Both the position numbers and the translations under genes were made by a program. The notes under the pieces are model-generated. The model was not told where the DNA came from. It made no database searches and worked only from the letters and a program-made list of their open reading frames with translations. This document shows, piece by piece, positions 41,096 through 50,474 of a stretch of DNA of 64,000 nucleotides. Within the stretch, counting starts at the first letter, position 1. Every line of letters starts with the position of its first letter. This DNA comes from Phytomonas francai (lineage: Eukaryota; Euglenozoa; Kinetoplastea; Trypanosomatida; Trypanosomatidae). The stretch is taken from positions 1,369,842-1,433,841 of the forward strand of contig MJCC01000004.1 of assembly GCA_001766655.1 (NCBI GenBank), given 5' to 3'.

Positions 41096-42208
41096 AGTGG
41101 CAATGGGCGGAATAGGTTGTGCTTTTTTTTTTTTGTGGGAGGAAAGTCACCGAGAGAAGGCAGATTTATTTCTGCTATATTATCCGAGAGACCTCTTTCC
41201 TCTCCCTCCCCTTGCTTACATTTCTCTCCCTCCCCTTTCTTTCTCTTGCTTTTATTATTTTACATTTTCTTAGTTTTTTCGCTAAGCAATATTGATTGTT
41301 CGTTTTGCAGGGTTCTTCATAGCATACATATATATGGATATGTCGGCATATGGTTCCCCCCTCAAGAAAAAAGACGAAAAATAATAAAGAATACAGGATA
41401 GAAAATGGTAGAAATGTGCTTAATGGGTTTTATAGGAGATCAAAAAATGACAAGTATTTCAGATTAGACAAAACATTGCATAATGTACTGTCCTTTTACG
41501 TTCTATGCTGAGGAGAATTATGTTAAATGAAATGAAAAGACGAAAAATCTATCATAACTGGGAGGGAGTTAAAACAGCAAATATAGGAACCAAGAACTGA
41601 TCCTTTTTTTTTCAAGTAGGGGCTGTGACATTTCTAGTAATGACGTATCTGTGCGTACCTTGTAAAAAAAGGTAACTTTTTTCACCTTTTAAAAATATTG
41701 TCGTCAACTAGTAAAGTATATTTCTTCATACATATGCTTCTTTTTTACCTTTTTAAAAAATGTAGTCAGCATTTTATCTACCCCACCTATTGTTTTACAT
41801 CTGAATAAAAGCTCGAGGTTCCATTACTGAGCAAACACTGATTCTTCCGATACTACAAGTGAGTGAGTATGGAAGGTACTATTTCTGGGATTAATTTCCA
41901 CGTTTTCTAAACAAATCGGAGGTTGCGATCGATAGTAGGGAAGGCATGAAAGGTGCTAGTGCTTCAGGGAAAAGGACATATGTGTTGATGCATTTATTAT
42001 ACTGTTGTTGTTTCCTCGCTTGCTTTTTTTTTTTAAATGGTTTCATCGTTGACGAACGCTCTCGGGTTCAAGAATCCTGAGTGTAACCGCAAAGAAGAAG
42101 CACTACCTTTAACAGAAGCAAGTAAAGATTCTTAAAGAGTTTTGAAAAGAATACTAATATAGATAACCCATTTTTAGATCCTTTAAACGGGGAAAAAATC
42201 CCAGAAGG
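41096..42208. other. Intergenic spacer
   Basis: 1.1 kb with pyrimidine-rich stretches (41187-41290) and T runs. An open frame at 41117-41401 is Phe/Ser-rich and comes from the pyrimidine tract, so it is not supported. Confidence 0.6.
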
Positions 42209-45200
42209 ATGGATACCCCGTCTTCTATTAGTGTAGCCTCAAGCAGTAGTGGTAGTAGCGTTGAGCTTAGTGGACAATCGTCACTATTAAATTTACCACC
42301 CAAATGTGAACCACCCGAACAGTTGAAAGACTGCCATAGCAAATCGAATAAAGGTCAGTCTGGCCTAAGTACACTGTTGAGGAAGGGTTCGGGGCTTTCT
42401 ATCCAGCGGCCGCTCGATACGCCGTTCCCTAAACCTGCTCCGGCGCGCCTGTCTACTTTGAAGGAGTGCACCGACGAGGCGAAAATTGGAGATGACAGCA
42501 AGGTCAATAGAAAGAATCAGAGAACTCTGGATGAGGAGGCTACCGTGATGGACGTTGTCGTGAAGCGTTATCAGAAGCTACAGACGGAGTGGTATCAATG
42601 GTACCTTTGCGACCCCCGTCCCCCATTTCTCTCTCCCCCTTTATCACAAGACAAATGTATTTCGGAGGAGGATGCAGAGAAGGTTCTGTTGCCGGGTGAG
42701 GATGCATTAATCGTAGCGCATTCTCAGCACCGTCGGTCGATCCTGGCCGCTTCTCACCAGGTCCGCCATGGTCATCACGGCGACCAGGCTCAGTGGGTTG
42801 GCCGCAGTAAATTTTCTCAGACAAAAGGCGGGGTGATACGCCGTTTTGGACGGCAATGGGGAACCGAAGGCCGGCGGTGGCTGTCAAGGCTGTTCGGGTA
42901 TCGCACGAAAATCGGTGTAATGCATTCCAACGAGTATAAAGGCGATTGTCCGCCTTCTTGGCGTTCACCTGCCCACCTCGCGAGCTCCGCGCGTGAGGGG
43001 CATTCGTCCGAGATATCCCTGATCGCCCCCCTTCCCACGGGAGCCGCCACGGATCCCGAAAGAAGATCGAGCAGCGAGGGTAGCGGTAATAGTCTGGCGG
43101 AGACGCGCACTGTTCTCAACAATGTGTGGGGTCGGACAAAGGAGCCCCCTTTGTTTTCTTCTGCCTCCCTTGAGGGGGATCGCGATCGGCCTCGTTTTTC
43201 TTGGTTACGGCGTCTTGCCCGGCAGCGCTCTGTGGCCACCGCTGCGCGAACGGCGGGCGGCAGGCGTCTGGAGGCCTTCCGAAGTTCCTTGGTGCCCCGC
43301 TTCTCGCTTCGCGGCGGTGGGTTTAAAAGCACCCTCTTCGGCTTTCAAAATTTTCCAGGGAGGTGGAAAGTTGAGGAGGGGGTGAGGGCCACGAGGAATG
43401 GCGTGGGAGAGATTTCTGCACAGGCTTCAAACCACGCACAGGAACGGCTCCCTTCCGCGTGGGAACTTCCGTTTCCGTGCGCGTCTCCCCCCCGCGTTGG
43501 CCTTCACGCACGGGCCCCTGACGAAGCTGAAGGGGATCCCGCAGTCCGCGCGAAGCACCCCAACCCGGACCATCGGATCGACATCGAAGACGGTCGGTCC
43601 ACCCCTGGCGTGGTGCAAACTCATGCGTCCTGCGAGAGAAACGAAGGCTATCAAGCGATCCAAAGATACGACCTTGACGGAGACCTCGGATTTGTTCGGT
43701 CCGGCTCTCCCAGTCGCTACCTTCCCACGAGGGCGGGTTGTCAGGAGGGCGGCGACGCCATGAAGGGTCGGGAGCCGCTTTCCTTGAACCCCGGGACGGC
43801 CGCAGTGGAGGCCAACGTGCGCACGTCCCCGTTGGGTTTGCCCTCTTCTCCTGCCCCCTTGGCGGGGCCGCGGGGGGCATTTTATTCGACCCCTTCCCCA
43901 CCGGGGCCTCGCGCCTGTGCGAGGGACCCTGACGAAGGGGGAGAAGTCGGGGGCCTCGCCGACGCCCCGCTGTGGACCGCGCGGGATTTGGCTATACGGC
44001 GGGTTTACGACGATACGACGACGGCGGTCTGCGAGGAGCTGGTCCGGGGTGCGGTGGAGGAGGAGCTGGGCCGCGTTCACGACGCGGCCCAGCGGGCGCT
44101 GTCGGAGTGGATCCTACACCAAACGCTGGACAGCCTCGCAGCGATCGAGGAGGAGAACCGACCAGACCTACAGGGGTTCCGGTTTAGGTTTTCCGGGGTC
44201 TTGGATCACATCCGCTCCGGGTTGGTGGTCTCGCTTAGCCTGTTGGAGCTGAACGAGGAGGACAAGGAGGTGCTCTCCCGGATTAAGGCTCGAAGCCATG
44301 AGCACGCGGTCGCGATTCAGCCGCCAAGGGATGGGAAGCAGGCGATTGTGGGATTCAGCCCCATGACCTACGCCCAGCTGGGGACGCTGCGGCCTGGTGT
44401 GTGGCTCAATGACCAGGTTATCAACAATTACTTGGGGCTGGTTTGTTGGGAGGTTAACCAGAAACAGGGGGCGGAGCAGGTGGCATCGCTTGGGACGCAC
44501 TTTTTCGCCAAGGTGAGCGCTGAGCTGTTCGGCCTCAAGGCCACGTCGTTCCTAGAGAAGGGAGGACTCTTCACCGATGCGGGGTCCGATCCTCCACTTC
44601 CACCTCTTTCGCCCAACAGCTCAATCCCACGCTGGCTACGGCGTCGAAGCCATCTTCTCCTTCCCTACGCGAGCCACCCTGCAGGGGAGCTCATGGAAGG
44701 GGCCGACTCTGTTGACCCCAGCGCGGCCCTGACGACGACGATGCATACGCTCCTTATCCCCGTAAACCTCTCGGATCAGCACTGGGTTTTGGTGGTGTTT
44801 CGGAAGGACCTCGATACATGGTACTATTACGACAGCATGTGGGCACCGCGGGCCGCCGCCCGGGCGCGGCGCATTTTGCGCGTGTTGGAACACGCCTTGG
44901 CGGAATGCCGCCGGTATCTTTTCCCGGACGCTGTTATCTCGCCCGGGGTGGGCTCCTTCGGGCAGGGCGCAAGCCGGTACGTGGTCGCGCAGCCATACGT
45001 CTCGGCCCCGCCGGAGCGCAGTGATAAGAAGAATACCGGGGAACTTTCGACAAAAAGGAGGCGCAGTCGGCTTGATACTTTGCATCCCTATGGAAGCCTC
45101 GAGGCGTTGAAGAACATGGAGATTGAATATAAACGACGCCGCCTTCGATTCCAAGAGGGGGATCATGAGATAGCAAGGGTGGATGGCATGTCTGAGGCTC

Positions 45201-45481
45201 TTGCGGGTGCTCCAAGCGAGGCGGAGCGCGAAGAAGCGATTTGGGTTCTTAGTGGGTTTGATCTCATGCCTCAGCAGCGGAATAGTGATGACTGTGGGGT
45301 TTTTGTTTGCGCTTCGGCATGGTGTGCAGCGCAGGGGTTAGCGGTGAGCTTCGAACAGGATGTGCAGCAGCTGCGGGATGTCATCGCATTGGAATTGTGG
45401 TCTATGAAAACGCTTCGTCGACTGCCTACGGCGGATACATCGTCTTCAATGGACGTCAATGTGTTCAACACCATCTTGTAG
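42209..45481 (+). CDS. SUMO-specific cysteine protease (Ulp1/SENP family, peptidase C48)
   Basis: 1,090 residues. The C-terminal part, about 700-1080, is a Ulp1/SENP protease, which matures SUMO and removes it from target proteins. Visible landmarks are the start of the fold (LNDQVINNYLGLV at about 733), catalytic His858 in SDQHWVLVVF, catalytic Asp875 in WYYYDSM, oxyanion Gln1023 in MPQQRNSDDCGVF and catalytic Cys1029. The full His-Asp-Gln-Cys set is present, so it is probably active. About 100 extra residues lie between the Asp and Cys elements (900-1010, with KKNTGELSTKRRRSR), and smaller inserts occur earlier. The N-terminal 600 residues are low-complexity, Ser/Arg/Pro-rich and probably disordered; such regions usually target these enzymes to the nucleus. 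ATG 42209 is the first of the open frame. Confidence 0.9.
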   Translation: MDTPSSISVASSSSGSSVELSGQSSLLNLPPKCEPPEQLKDCHSKSNKGQSGLSTLLRKGSGLSIQRPLDTPFPKPAPARLSTLKECTDEAKIGDDSKVNRKNQRTLDEEATVMDVVVKRYQKLQTEWYQWYLCDPRPPFLSPPLSQDKCISEEDAEKVLLPGEDALIVAHSQHRRSILAASHQVRHGHHGDQAQWVGRSKFSQTKGGVIRRFGRQWGTEGRRWLSRLFGYRTKIGVMHSNEYKGDCPPSWRSPAHLASSAREGHSSEISLIAPLPTGAATDPERRSSSEGSGNSLAETRTVLNNVWGRTKEPPLFSSASLEGDRDRPRFSWLRRLARQRSVATAARTAGGRRLEAFRSSLVPRFSLRGGGFKSTLFGFQNFPGRWKVEEGVRATRNGVGEISAQASNHAQERLPSAWELPFPCASPPRVGLHARAPDEAEGDPAVRAKHPNPDHRIDIEDGRSTPGVVQTHASCERNEGYQAIQRYDLDGDLGFVRSGSPSRYLPTRAGCQEGGDAMKGREPLSLNPGTAAVEANVRTSPLGLPSSPAPLAGPRGAFYSTPSPPGPRACARDPDEGGEVGGLADAPLWTARDLAIRRVYDDTTTAVCEELVRGAVEEELGRVHDAAQRALSEWILHQTLDSLAAIEEENRPDLQGFRFRFSGVLDHIRSGLVVSLSLLELNEEDKEVLSRIKARSHEHAVAIQPPRDGKQAIVGFSPMTYAQLGTLRPGVWLNDQVINNYLGLVCWEVNQKQGAEQVASLGTHFFAKVSAELFGLKATSFLEKGGLFTDAGSDPPLPPLSPNSSIPRWLRRRSHLLLPYASHPAGELMEGADSVDPSAALTTTMHTLLIPVNLSDQHWVLVVFRKDLDTWYYYDSMWAPRAAARARRILRVLEHALAECRRYLFPDAVISPGVGSFGQGASRYVVAQPYVSAPPERSDKKNTGELSTKRRRSRLDTLHPYGSLEALKNMEIEYKRRRLRFQEGDHEIARVDGMSEALAGAPSEAEREEAIWVLSGFDLMPQQRNSDDCGVFVCASAWCAAQGLAVSFEQDVQQLRDVIALELWSMKTLRRLPTADTSSSMDVNVFNTIL

Positions 45482-46004
45482 TAGCCGGAGACGCGCATAT
45501 GCATATACGCATCACCTTTTCTTACCATTTGTCACAATTCACTTAGATTTTTTGTTGCTAATATTAGAAAAGGGGGAAAAAGGTTAGAGTTCGGCTAAAA
45601 TCGTCACAGTACCTCATATCTACCCGTTCATAATCATGGTAGCCTTTTTGGATGTGCTTCCCAATTTTTTTTTTGATGAATCCTTTTTTTTTTAAGGATA
45701 TTTATTGCGTATCCGTTTCTTCTATTTCCATTTTTTTCTTGCTTATCGAATTCAAAATCTCCCCCAGAAAAAAGGAACCCCTTTCATTTTTAGTATTTGG
45801 CTTCATCATAGTTTCCATCCCGAAGAGTGCTTCTGTGAGAGCCTACTTCTTTTCATCATTGTGTGACTTTGCGAAAAAGTTCTCTGCCTTTGCCCAATTT
45901 CCGTGGCAGAGATTTTTTTGAGCATTTGTGCTGTTTTGCCATCTTGAAGTCAGTGCGCTTCCCTCTACCCTAAACCTTACGCATCCCCTTTTCGTCTGTT
46001 GAGG

Positions 46005-46021
46005 TTCTATTTCCCTGACAG
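46005..46021 (+). promoter_or_regulatory. Probable trans-splice acceptor for the small gene at 46068
   Basis: TTCTATTTCCCTGACAG, preceded by another pyrimidine block (45981-46000). If used, the mRNA begins at 46022, which leaves no in-frame ATG before 46440. Confidence 0.45.
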
Positions 46022-46035
46022 CAAAGGGGTGCGTT

Positions 46036-46053
46036 TGTGTGTGTGTGTGTGTG
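46036..46053. repeat. (TG)n microsatellite
   Basis: Nine TG dinucleotides just upstream of the small open frame at 46068. Confidence 0.9.
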
Positions 46054-46067
46054 CGGGTTGACGGTGT

Positions 46068-46859
46068 GTGTTTCCCACGCTGTGTCGTACCAAAGCCAGG
46101 ACGGGAAACGCTGGTTCACAGCACTCCGCGCGGGTGGGGCAGGCCGACTGCACGCCGCCGCTTGTCTACGACGCCCCACTGAACCCCGAGGCCCGCTGGA
46201 GTTATGACCTCGAGGCCGCGTTCGCGCTGGCGTGGGCGGAGCTGAGCGCGGAGCCCGGCCCCTCGTCGACCGCGGCCGAGCCCGCGAGCCCGCCGAAGGC
46301 GCGCCGCCTCGAGGAGGCCCCGGGCCTCCCGCCCGGGGGGTCCCCGGCGTCCTCGTCCTCGTCGTCGTCGTCGACGGTGACGGTGCCGCTGCCCGGCGAC
46401 GACGCGAACCTCCGGCTGCTGCGGCGGCTCCGCGACGGCATGGCGACGGCGCCGATGCCGCGCTGCCGCAGCACCGGGGTCGCCTACGCGGCCGCCTGTG
46501 ACGCCGCGCGGGGGACGGGGCGCGGGCGGGGGGGCGGCCCGGGGCCCCTCCCCCCACCCACGCTGGCCGAGATCCCGGTCGGGAAGCAGTACTTCTACGC
46601 ACTCCGCGAGGCGTGGCGGCGACTGCCGCCGCCGGAAATTGCCGCGAGGTTGCCATCCCCCACCAACAGGGATGACCTGTCCGAGTGTTCCATCTTAGAT
46701 GCGATCGATAATGTCAACGGGCCGCAGCTCTCCCCCTCAGTGCCTCTCGACTACATGATCGAATTGTTGATCCCAGAATGGGAAGATGAGGGCTTGTTTG
46801 GGATCGCTAAGCGTTACGAGATGCAATCGAAGGCGGGTGCGCCTGAGAGAAGGAAATAG
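46068..46859 (+). CDS. Conserved-looking small protein of unknown function, start codon unclear
   Basis: The open frame runs from after a TGA at 46059-46061 to TAG 46857-46859 and has no ATG until 46440. Coding character starts well before that ATG: PEARWSYDLEAAFALAWAELSAE at about 46185-46253 looks like a genuine helix. The part after 46440 ends with a compact segment (EIPVGKQYFYALREAWRRL, then SECSILDAIDNVNG and LDYMIELLIPEWEDEGLFG). Either translation starts at 46440 (139 residues), or a non-AUG start is used, or an indel in the GC-rich and (TG)n sequence has separated the true ATG. I do not recognise the family. Confidence 0.5.
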   Translation: MFPTLCRTKARTGNAGSQHSARVGQADCTPPLVYDAPLNPEARWSYDLEAAFALAWAELSAEPGPSSTAAEPASPPKARRLEEAPGLPPGGSPASSSSSSSSTVTVPLPGDDANLRLLRRLRDGMATAPMPRCRSTGVAYAAACDAARGTGRGRGGGPGPLPPPTLAEIPVGKQYFYALREAWRRLPPPEIAARLPSPTNRDDLSECSILDAIDNVNGPQLSPSVPLDYMIELLIPEWEDEGLFGIAKRYEMQSKAGAPERRK

Positions 46860-47704
46860 GTGTTCCAAACCACCACCATCGCTGCGATGGTTTTATTTCA
46901 AATTTCTTCCATCACATAACAATTCTCCTGCGTACATACATGCACACAAAAAGGAACAAGCCACATACACAGAGTTTGAGCGATATAATATCGCATTGCT
47001 TCATTCTAAAGATACCTCTTAGAATGAAAAAGAAAAGTAAATGATAAGAAATTATAAACTACGGTTGATTTTACGGGTTGAGTTTGGTGCTTTGTATTCT
47101 AAATGTCTGCTTTTTAGTTTAAATAACCAGTGATACTAAAGAAGTGGTTATTTAAATCAAAAAAATAGAGCGAAAAAGAAATCTGGGGAATACTATTCGA
47201 ACTAAATAATGACAATACTATGGCGATAAACTTATTCACTCACGTGCTGTGTGAAGCTAACGTAACAAACCACGTTTATACGCTGAGCGTGGGTTAATAA
47301 AAATGAGGCGTAGATAATAGTTAAGGTGGGGTGAGAGGGAGATGGGCAAGCTTTTTTTTTTTTTTTTGAAAGTGACAGATAGGGTAAAAGAAGGGTTCAA
47401 ATGATGAGCTAAAGGGAGAGAGGAAATGTGTCTAAATTCTATTTATATTTTGTCTTAAAAAAAGTACCGTTTTTGATTTTTATAGAGAAGAAAAATTGAT
47501 TAATCACAGCCATGTATGCTGACTTAAGATGAAAAAGAAATTCCTGGAAGCTAGTGTTCACTTAAAAGTCACCACATGCAATGAGCGTATGTATATCTCT
47601 CTTAATATATCTTTCCACTCTTTTATCTCATACGCTCTCGTTTATTTACTTAAAGTAGGCTTTTTTCCGAATATTTCCCCCCGGATTCTATGAAATTCTA
47701 TACC
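46860..47704. other. Intergenic spacer upstream of the retrotransposon
   Basis: AT-rich. It contains an inverted repeat with 12-bp arms at 47118-47129 and 47145-47156 (15-nt loop) and a T17 run at about 47351-47367. No gene is supported. Confidence 0.6.
47118..47156. repeat. Inverted repeat, 12-bp arms, 15-nt loop
   Basis: TTTAAATAACCA and TGGTTATTTAAA. It lies about 260 nt downstream of the stop at 46859, possibly in that gene's 3' UTR. Confidence 0.9.
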
Positions 47705-47716
47705 ACTTTATATATA
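47705..47716. repeat. Target-site duplication, 5' copy
   Basis: ACTTTATATATA directly before the retrotransposon; the 3' copy at 50463-50474 differs only in its last base. Twelve bp is the usual duplication length for L1Tc/ingi-type elements. Confidence 0.85.
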
Positions 47717-47845
47717 CCGCGGTATATGCCGGCCACCTCCGCGTGGTGCCGCGGATTAGTAACCCGACGAGGGTAAAGCTAAGTGCCTGCAAGTCCTCCC
47801 GCCATCGCTGGCGGCGACTTGCAGCCTTAGATGCTAATACCGGTA
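47717..47845 (+). ncRNA. Candidate HDV-like self-cleaving ribozyme at the 5' end of the retrotransposon
   Basis: The nested double-pseudoknot order can be drawn. P1 pairs 47717-47723 (CCGCGGT) with 47748-47754 (GCCGCGG). P2 pairs 47727-47732 (TGCCGG) with 47840-47845 (CCGGTA). P3 pairs 47733-47736 with 47743-47746, around the loop CTCCGC, which is close to the conserved HDV L3. The P4 side holds a stable hairpin (47787-47795 with 47816-47824, and an inner stem 47799-47814). J4/2 (47833-47839) contains GCTAA, fitting the catalytic C followed by NRA. Predicted cleavage is exactly at the element boundary defined by the target-site duplication. Related ribozymes are known at the 5' end of L1Tc. 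P1.1 was not resolved by eye. Confidence 0.65.
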
Positions 47846-50438
47846 CGGTATTCGACAGGGCCTTTTCTAAGGCTACCCGAGCGGAGGTCAAACTCCGACT
47901 GAACACTGTTAGCGCTTATCCAACCCAAAAGCTCGCTTACCGAGTTCTCTGGGGCAACAACGCAGTGCTCTTGCGCTGTGGTGATGTTCATAGTAGCCCT
48001 GGCCCCCTTTCAATTACACAGTGGAACGCTCGTTCGCTAACCGCAGTAAAATGATCCGCCCTCCTCCAGGGAGGAGCGGACATTTTACTGCTCCAAGAGA
48101 CCCACTTTTCGCCCGAAAAAGCCCGTAGATTTAAGACGCAAGGCTATCACGTTTTCGGCTCCGCTCGCAACGCCCGAGGCGGGGGGGTCGCTATACTCAT
48201 AAAGAACAGCTCCAACATCCGCTCCGAGAGAGTGGCGCTCCCCCTGTCAGATGAAGGCCTCGAAGCCATAATTATACACGCCGACCTCCAAGACTTTACA
48301 TTCTATATAGTTTCGGTATACATACGACCAAACTCAGACATCACCCGCTCCGCCCTTGAACGACTCCTCAGCAAAACAGACGACCGCCCCTGTCTTCTCT
48401 GCGGCGACCTCAATCTGCATCACCCTCTCTGGGAGCCGATGCTGGAGTCGCCCGGGGTGGGCAGGCCCAACATCTTCGTGGATGAGATAGCGAAGCACGG
48501 ACTCATCCTAGGCAACCGCCTGGGTGAGTTCACTTTTGCTAGAGGCACCTCCCGTGGTACGGTTGACCTGTCGTTTTCCCGGGACCTCACGATTCTCGAC
48601 TGGCACGCCGTTGTGACCCCGGACAGCGATCACCACAAGATCCACTTTGACTTGCCGCTCGATGGCCCCATCCTGAAAAGACAAAATGGCAGAACGCTGT
48701 TTCGATGGAAGCATGCTGACTGGAAACAGTTCCGTCAGTATGTCAAGGAACGCCTGCAGTCCTTCGATTTCTCGTCCGCTCACCACGCCTTAGACACCTT
48801 CGACGAAGTCACCCTGGGTGCAGCCAAGCTCTGCTGCCCCAGAGGACGATTTGCGTCCCGATTAGATGCCTGGTCGGCTGACATCCAACAACTAGACCAG
48901 GAAGCAATCCGAAGAAAGGAAAGGTATATGACCGTGCCCCACGACGATAACCGCACCGCCTACCAACAAGCGGAATCCGCACACCCCACTGCCATTCGTC
49001 AGTACCTCAGCTCCAGATACCGACACGCCATTTACAAACTACGTCCAGGAGAGAACTTACCATGGAGGTTCATTGCTGCGTGCTACACCCTTCCCACGCC
49101 GTCCCTAAACGGGGTTTTCATCCGAGACTCCAACAAAGTCTGCACCTCCAGCAAAGCCTTTGACTCGATCGACCACCGAATGCTATGCAACCAGCTCGCC
49201 CTGACATCAAACAGCACCGCCCTCCGACAATGGCTCAAGGCTTTCCTCTGCAACAGACACAGCTGTGTCTTAGTCGATGGAAAGTAAAGCCGTGCTCGTA
49301 AATCTTACCGCGGAGTCCCCCAGGGCTCCGTGCTCGCACCGCGCCTCTTCCTGCTATACGCCAACCCGTTACTCGTTATCCTCAACAGCATCCCTGGCAT
49401 TATGGCAGAAATGTTTCCGGACGATCTCTCTATTGTGGTAAACGCCGAAAACCGTAGCCAAGCCATCACCCTTGCAAACCAAGCTCTAGAAGTCACCCAC
49501 ACGTGGGGTGACGAAAACAACCTTATAGTCAATGCCAGCAAGTGGGAATCCATCCTATTTACGCTCTTGTCCCACACACAAGAAGACCCTGAAGATAAGG
49601 TTGCCCTCGGTATCAACGGCCAAGAGATTCCAGTGCTCACCATGGGCTCATCCAAGATGCCCAAGCTCCTCGGAATTAAGCTCGACCCCCGCAACAGACA
49701 CAACAACGGTATGCAAGCAGCCGTTTCCCCCACTTCCACACGCCTTCAACAGCTCAGAGCAATCGCCCAGAAGAATTTGGAACCACCCCCTCCGGGACAT
49801 GCGTCAGTTTGTCTCGGGATACGGTGGCTCCAAGCTCTTGTATGGTATTGAACTCACTTGGTCAACTGCGAATGAAACCGCTAAGAGGATCTTATCCTCC
49901 ATGCACAACTCCCTAGCAAAATGCGCAATGGGACTGTTGTCTACAGCAGACTCCCAATCTGCTCTCCTCGAGGCAAACACGCCCCCGCCCTTCTACACCA
50001 CTATCATTAGTCGAGCAGACCTCTTTGAGAAGCTCCGCAATCTAGATGTTGGATGGCTCAACAGGCCTCCACCCGAACCTGCCCACCCCACCACCGGATT
50101 GTACATGCGAATATTACCAAGCCCCATTTCAATCGCACAAAAGTAGAGCGCAGCACCGCCGTCACTGTCCGCTCAATCCATCCCTGCCCGCCCCTCGTCA
50201 CCGCTCAACCAGACGCCGCTCCATAATGCCAGCAGCAGAACCTCCAACATCTCGCACCGCCTCCGGCGGGGCTGAAGAAACACTTCACCACCTTCTAACT
50301 GAATGCCAGACAACGACTGTGACCAACGCCCGTTCCGAATCGCAAAGGATGATTAGAGAAAACATGTGGGAACTACTGCATAGCAAGGTATTGCTTGATT
50401 ACCTCCAGAAAATTTTTGGCGTCGATGTTTTTGGTTAA
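47743..50438 (+). pseudogene. Retrotransposon polyprotein remnant (endonuclease, reverse transcriptase)
   Basis: 47743-48051 encodes the N-terminal part, ending GDVHSSPGP, a decayed 2A-like motif. An in-frame TGA follows at 48052-48054. Endonuclease motifs are 48091 QETH, GGGVAILI, VYIRP, GDLNLHHPLW, GTVDLSFSRD and SDHHKIHF (to about 48660). The frame then passes to the reverse transcriptase at about 49147, entering directly at KAFDSIDHRML, so motifs before the first catalytic Asp are deleted. TAA lies at 49285-49287. RT continues with GVPQGSVLAPRLF and FPDDLSIV (usually F-A-D-D). A one-base frameshift lies near 49775, after which GYGGSKLLYGIEL resumes in another frame to a TAG at 50144. RNase H is absent. 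The last piece, in a third frame, has GAEETLHHLLTEC without its two upstream cysteines. Confidence 0.9.
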
Positions 50439-50462
50439 TACGCAGGATAAGAAAGGGAAAAA

Positions 50463-50474
50463 ACTTTATATATG
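50463..50474. repeat. Target-site duplication, 3' copy
   Basis: ACTTTATATATG, 11 of 12 identical to 47705-47716, directly after the A-rich tail. Confidence 0.85.

Larger units (their letters stand above)
45482..46061. other. Intergenic spacer with a (TG)n tract
   Basis: T-rich, with a probable trans-splice acceptor at 46005-46021 and a (TG)n tract at 46036-46053. No gene is supported. Confidence 0.6.
47717..50462 (+). mobile_element. Non-LTR retrotransposon of the L1Tc/ingi type, degenerate, 2.75 kb
   Basis: The element is bounded by a 12-bp target-site duplication and ends in a short A-rich tail (50450-50462). Its 5' end coincides with a candidate HDV-like ribozyme. It encodes, in order, a short N-terminal region with a 2A-like motif, an apurinic/apyrimidinic-type endonuclease, a reverse-transcriptase remnant and a C-terminal piece near the zinc-knuckle region. 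Intact relatives are about 5 kb; here the first part of the reverse transcriptase and all of RNase H are missing. In-frame stops, a frameshift and lost key residues show it is dead. It lies in the same direction as the genes, in a spacer. Confidence 0.9.

Noticed and set aside
41117..41401. 94-codon open frame after the pseudokinase
   Set aside because: Encoded by a pyrimidine tract, giving Phe/Ser/Leu runs; typical of a spacer with splice signals.
47743..48054. Independent small gene upstream of the endonuclease frame
   Set aside because: It is in the same frame as the endonuclease, separated only by one TGA, and carries the 2A-like motif, so it is the N-terminal part of the retrotransposon.
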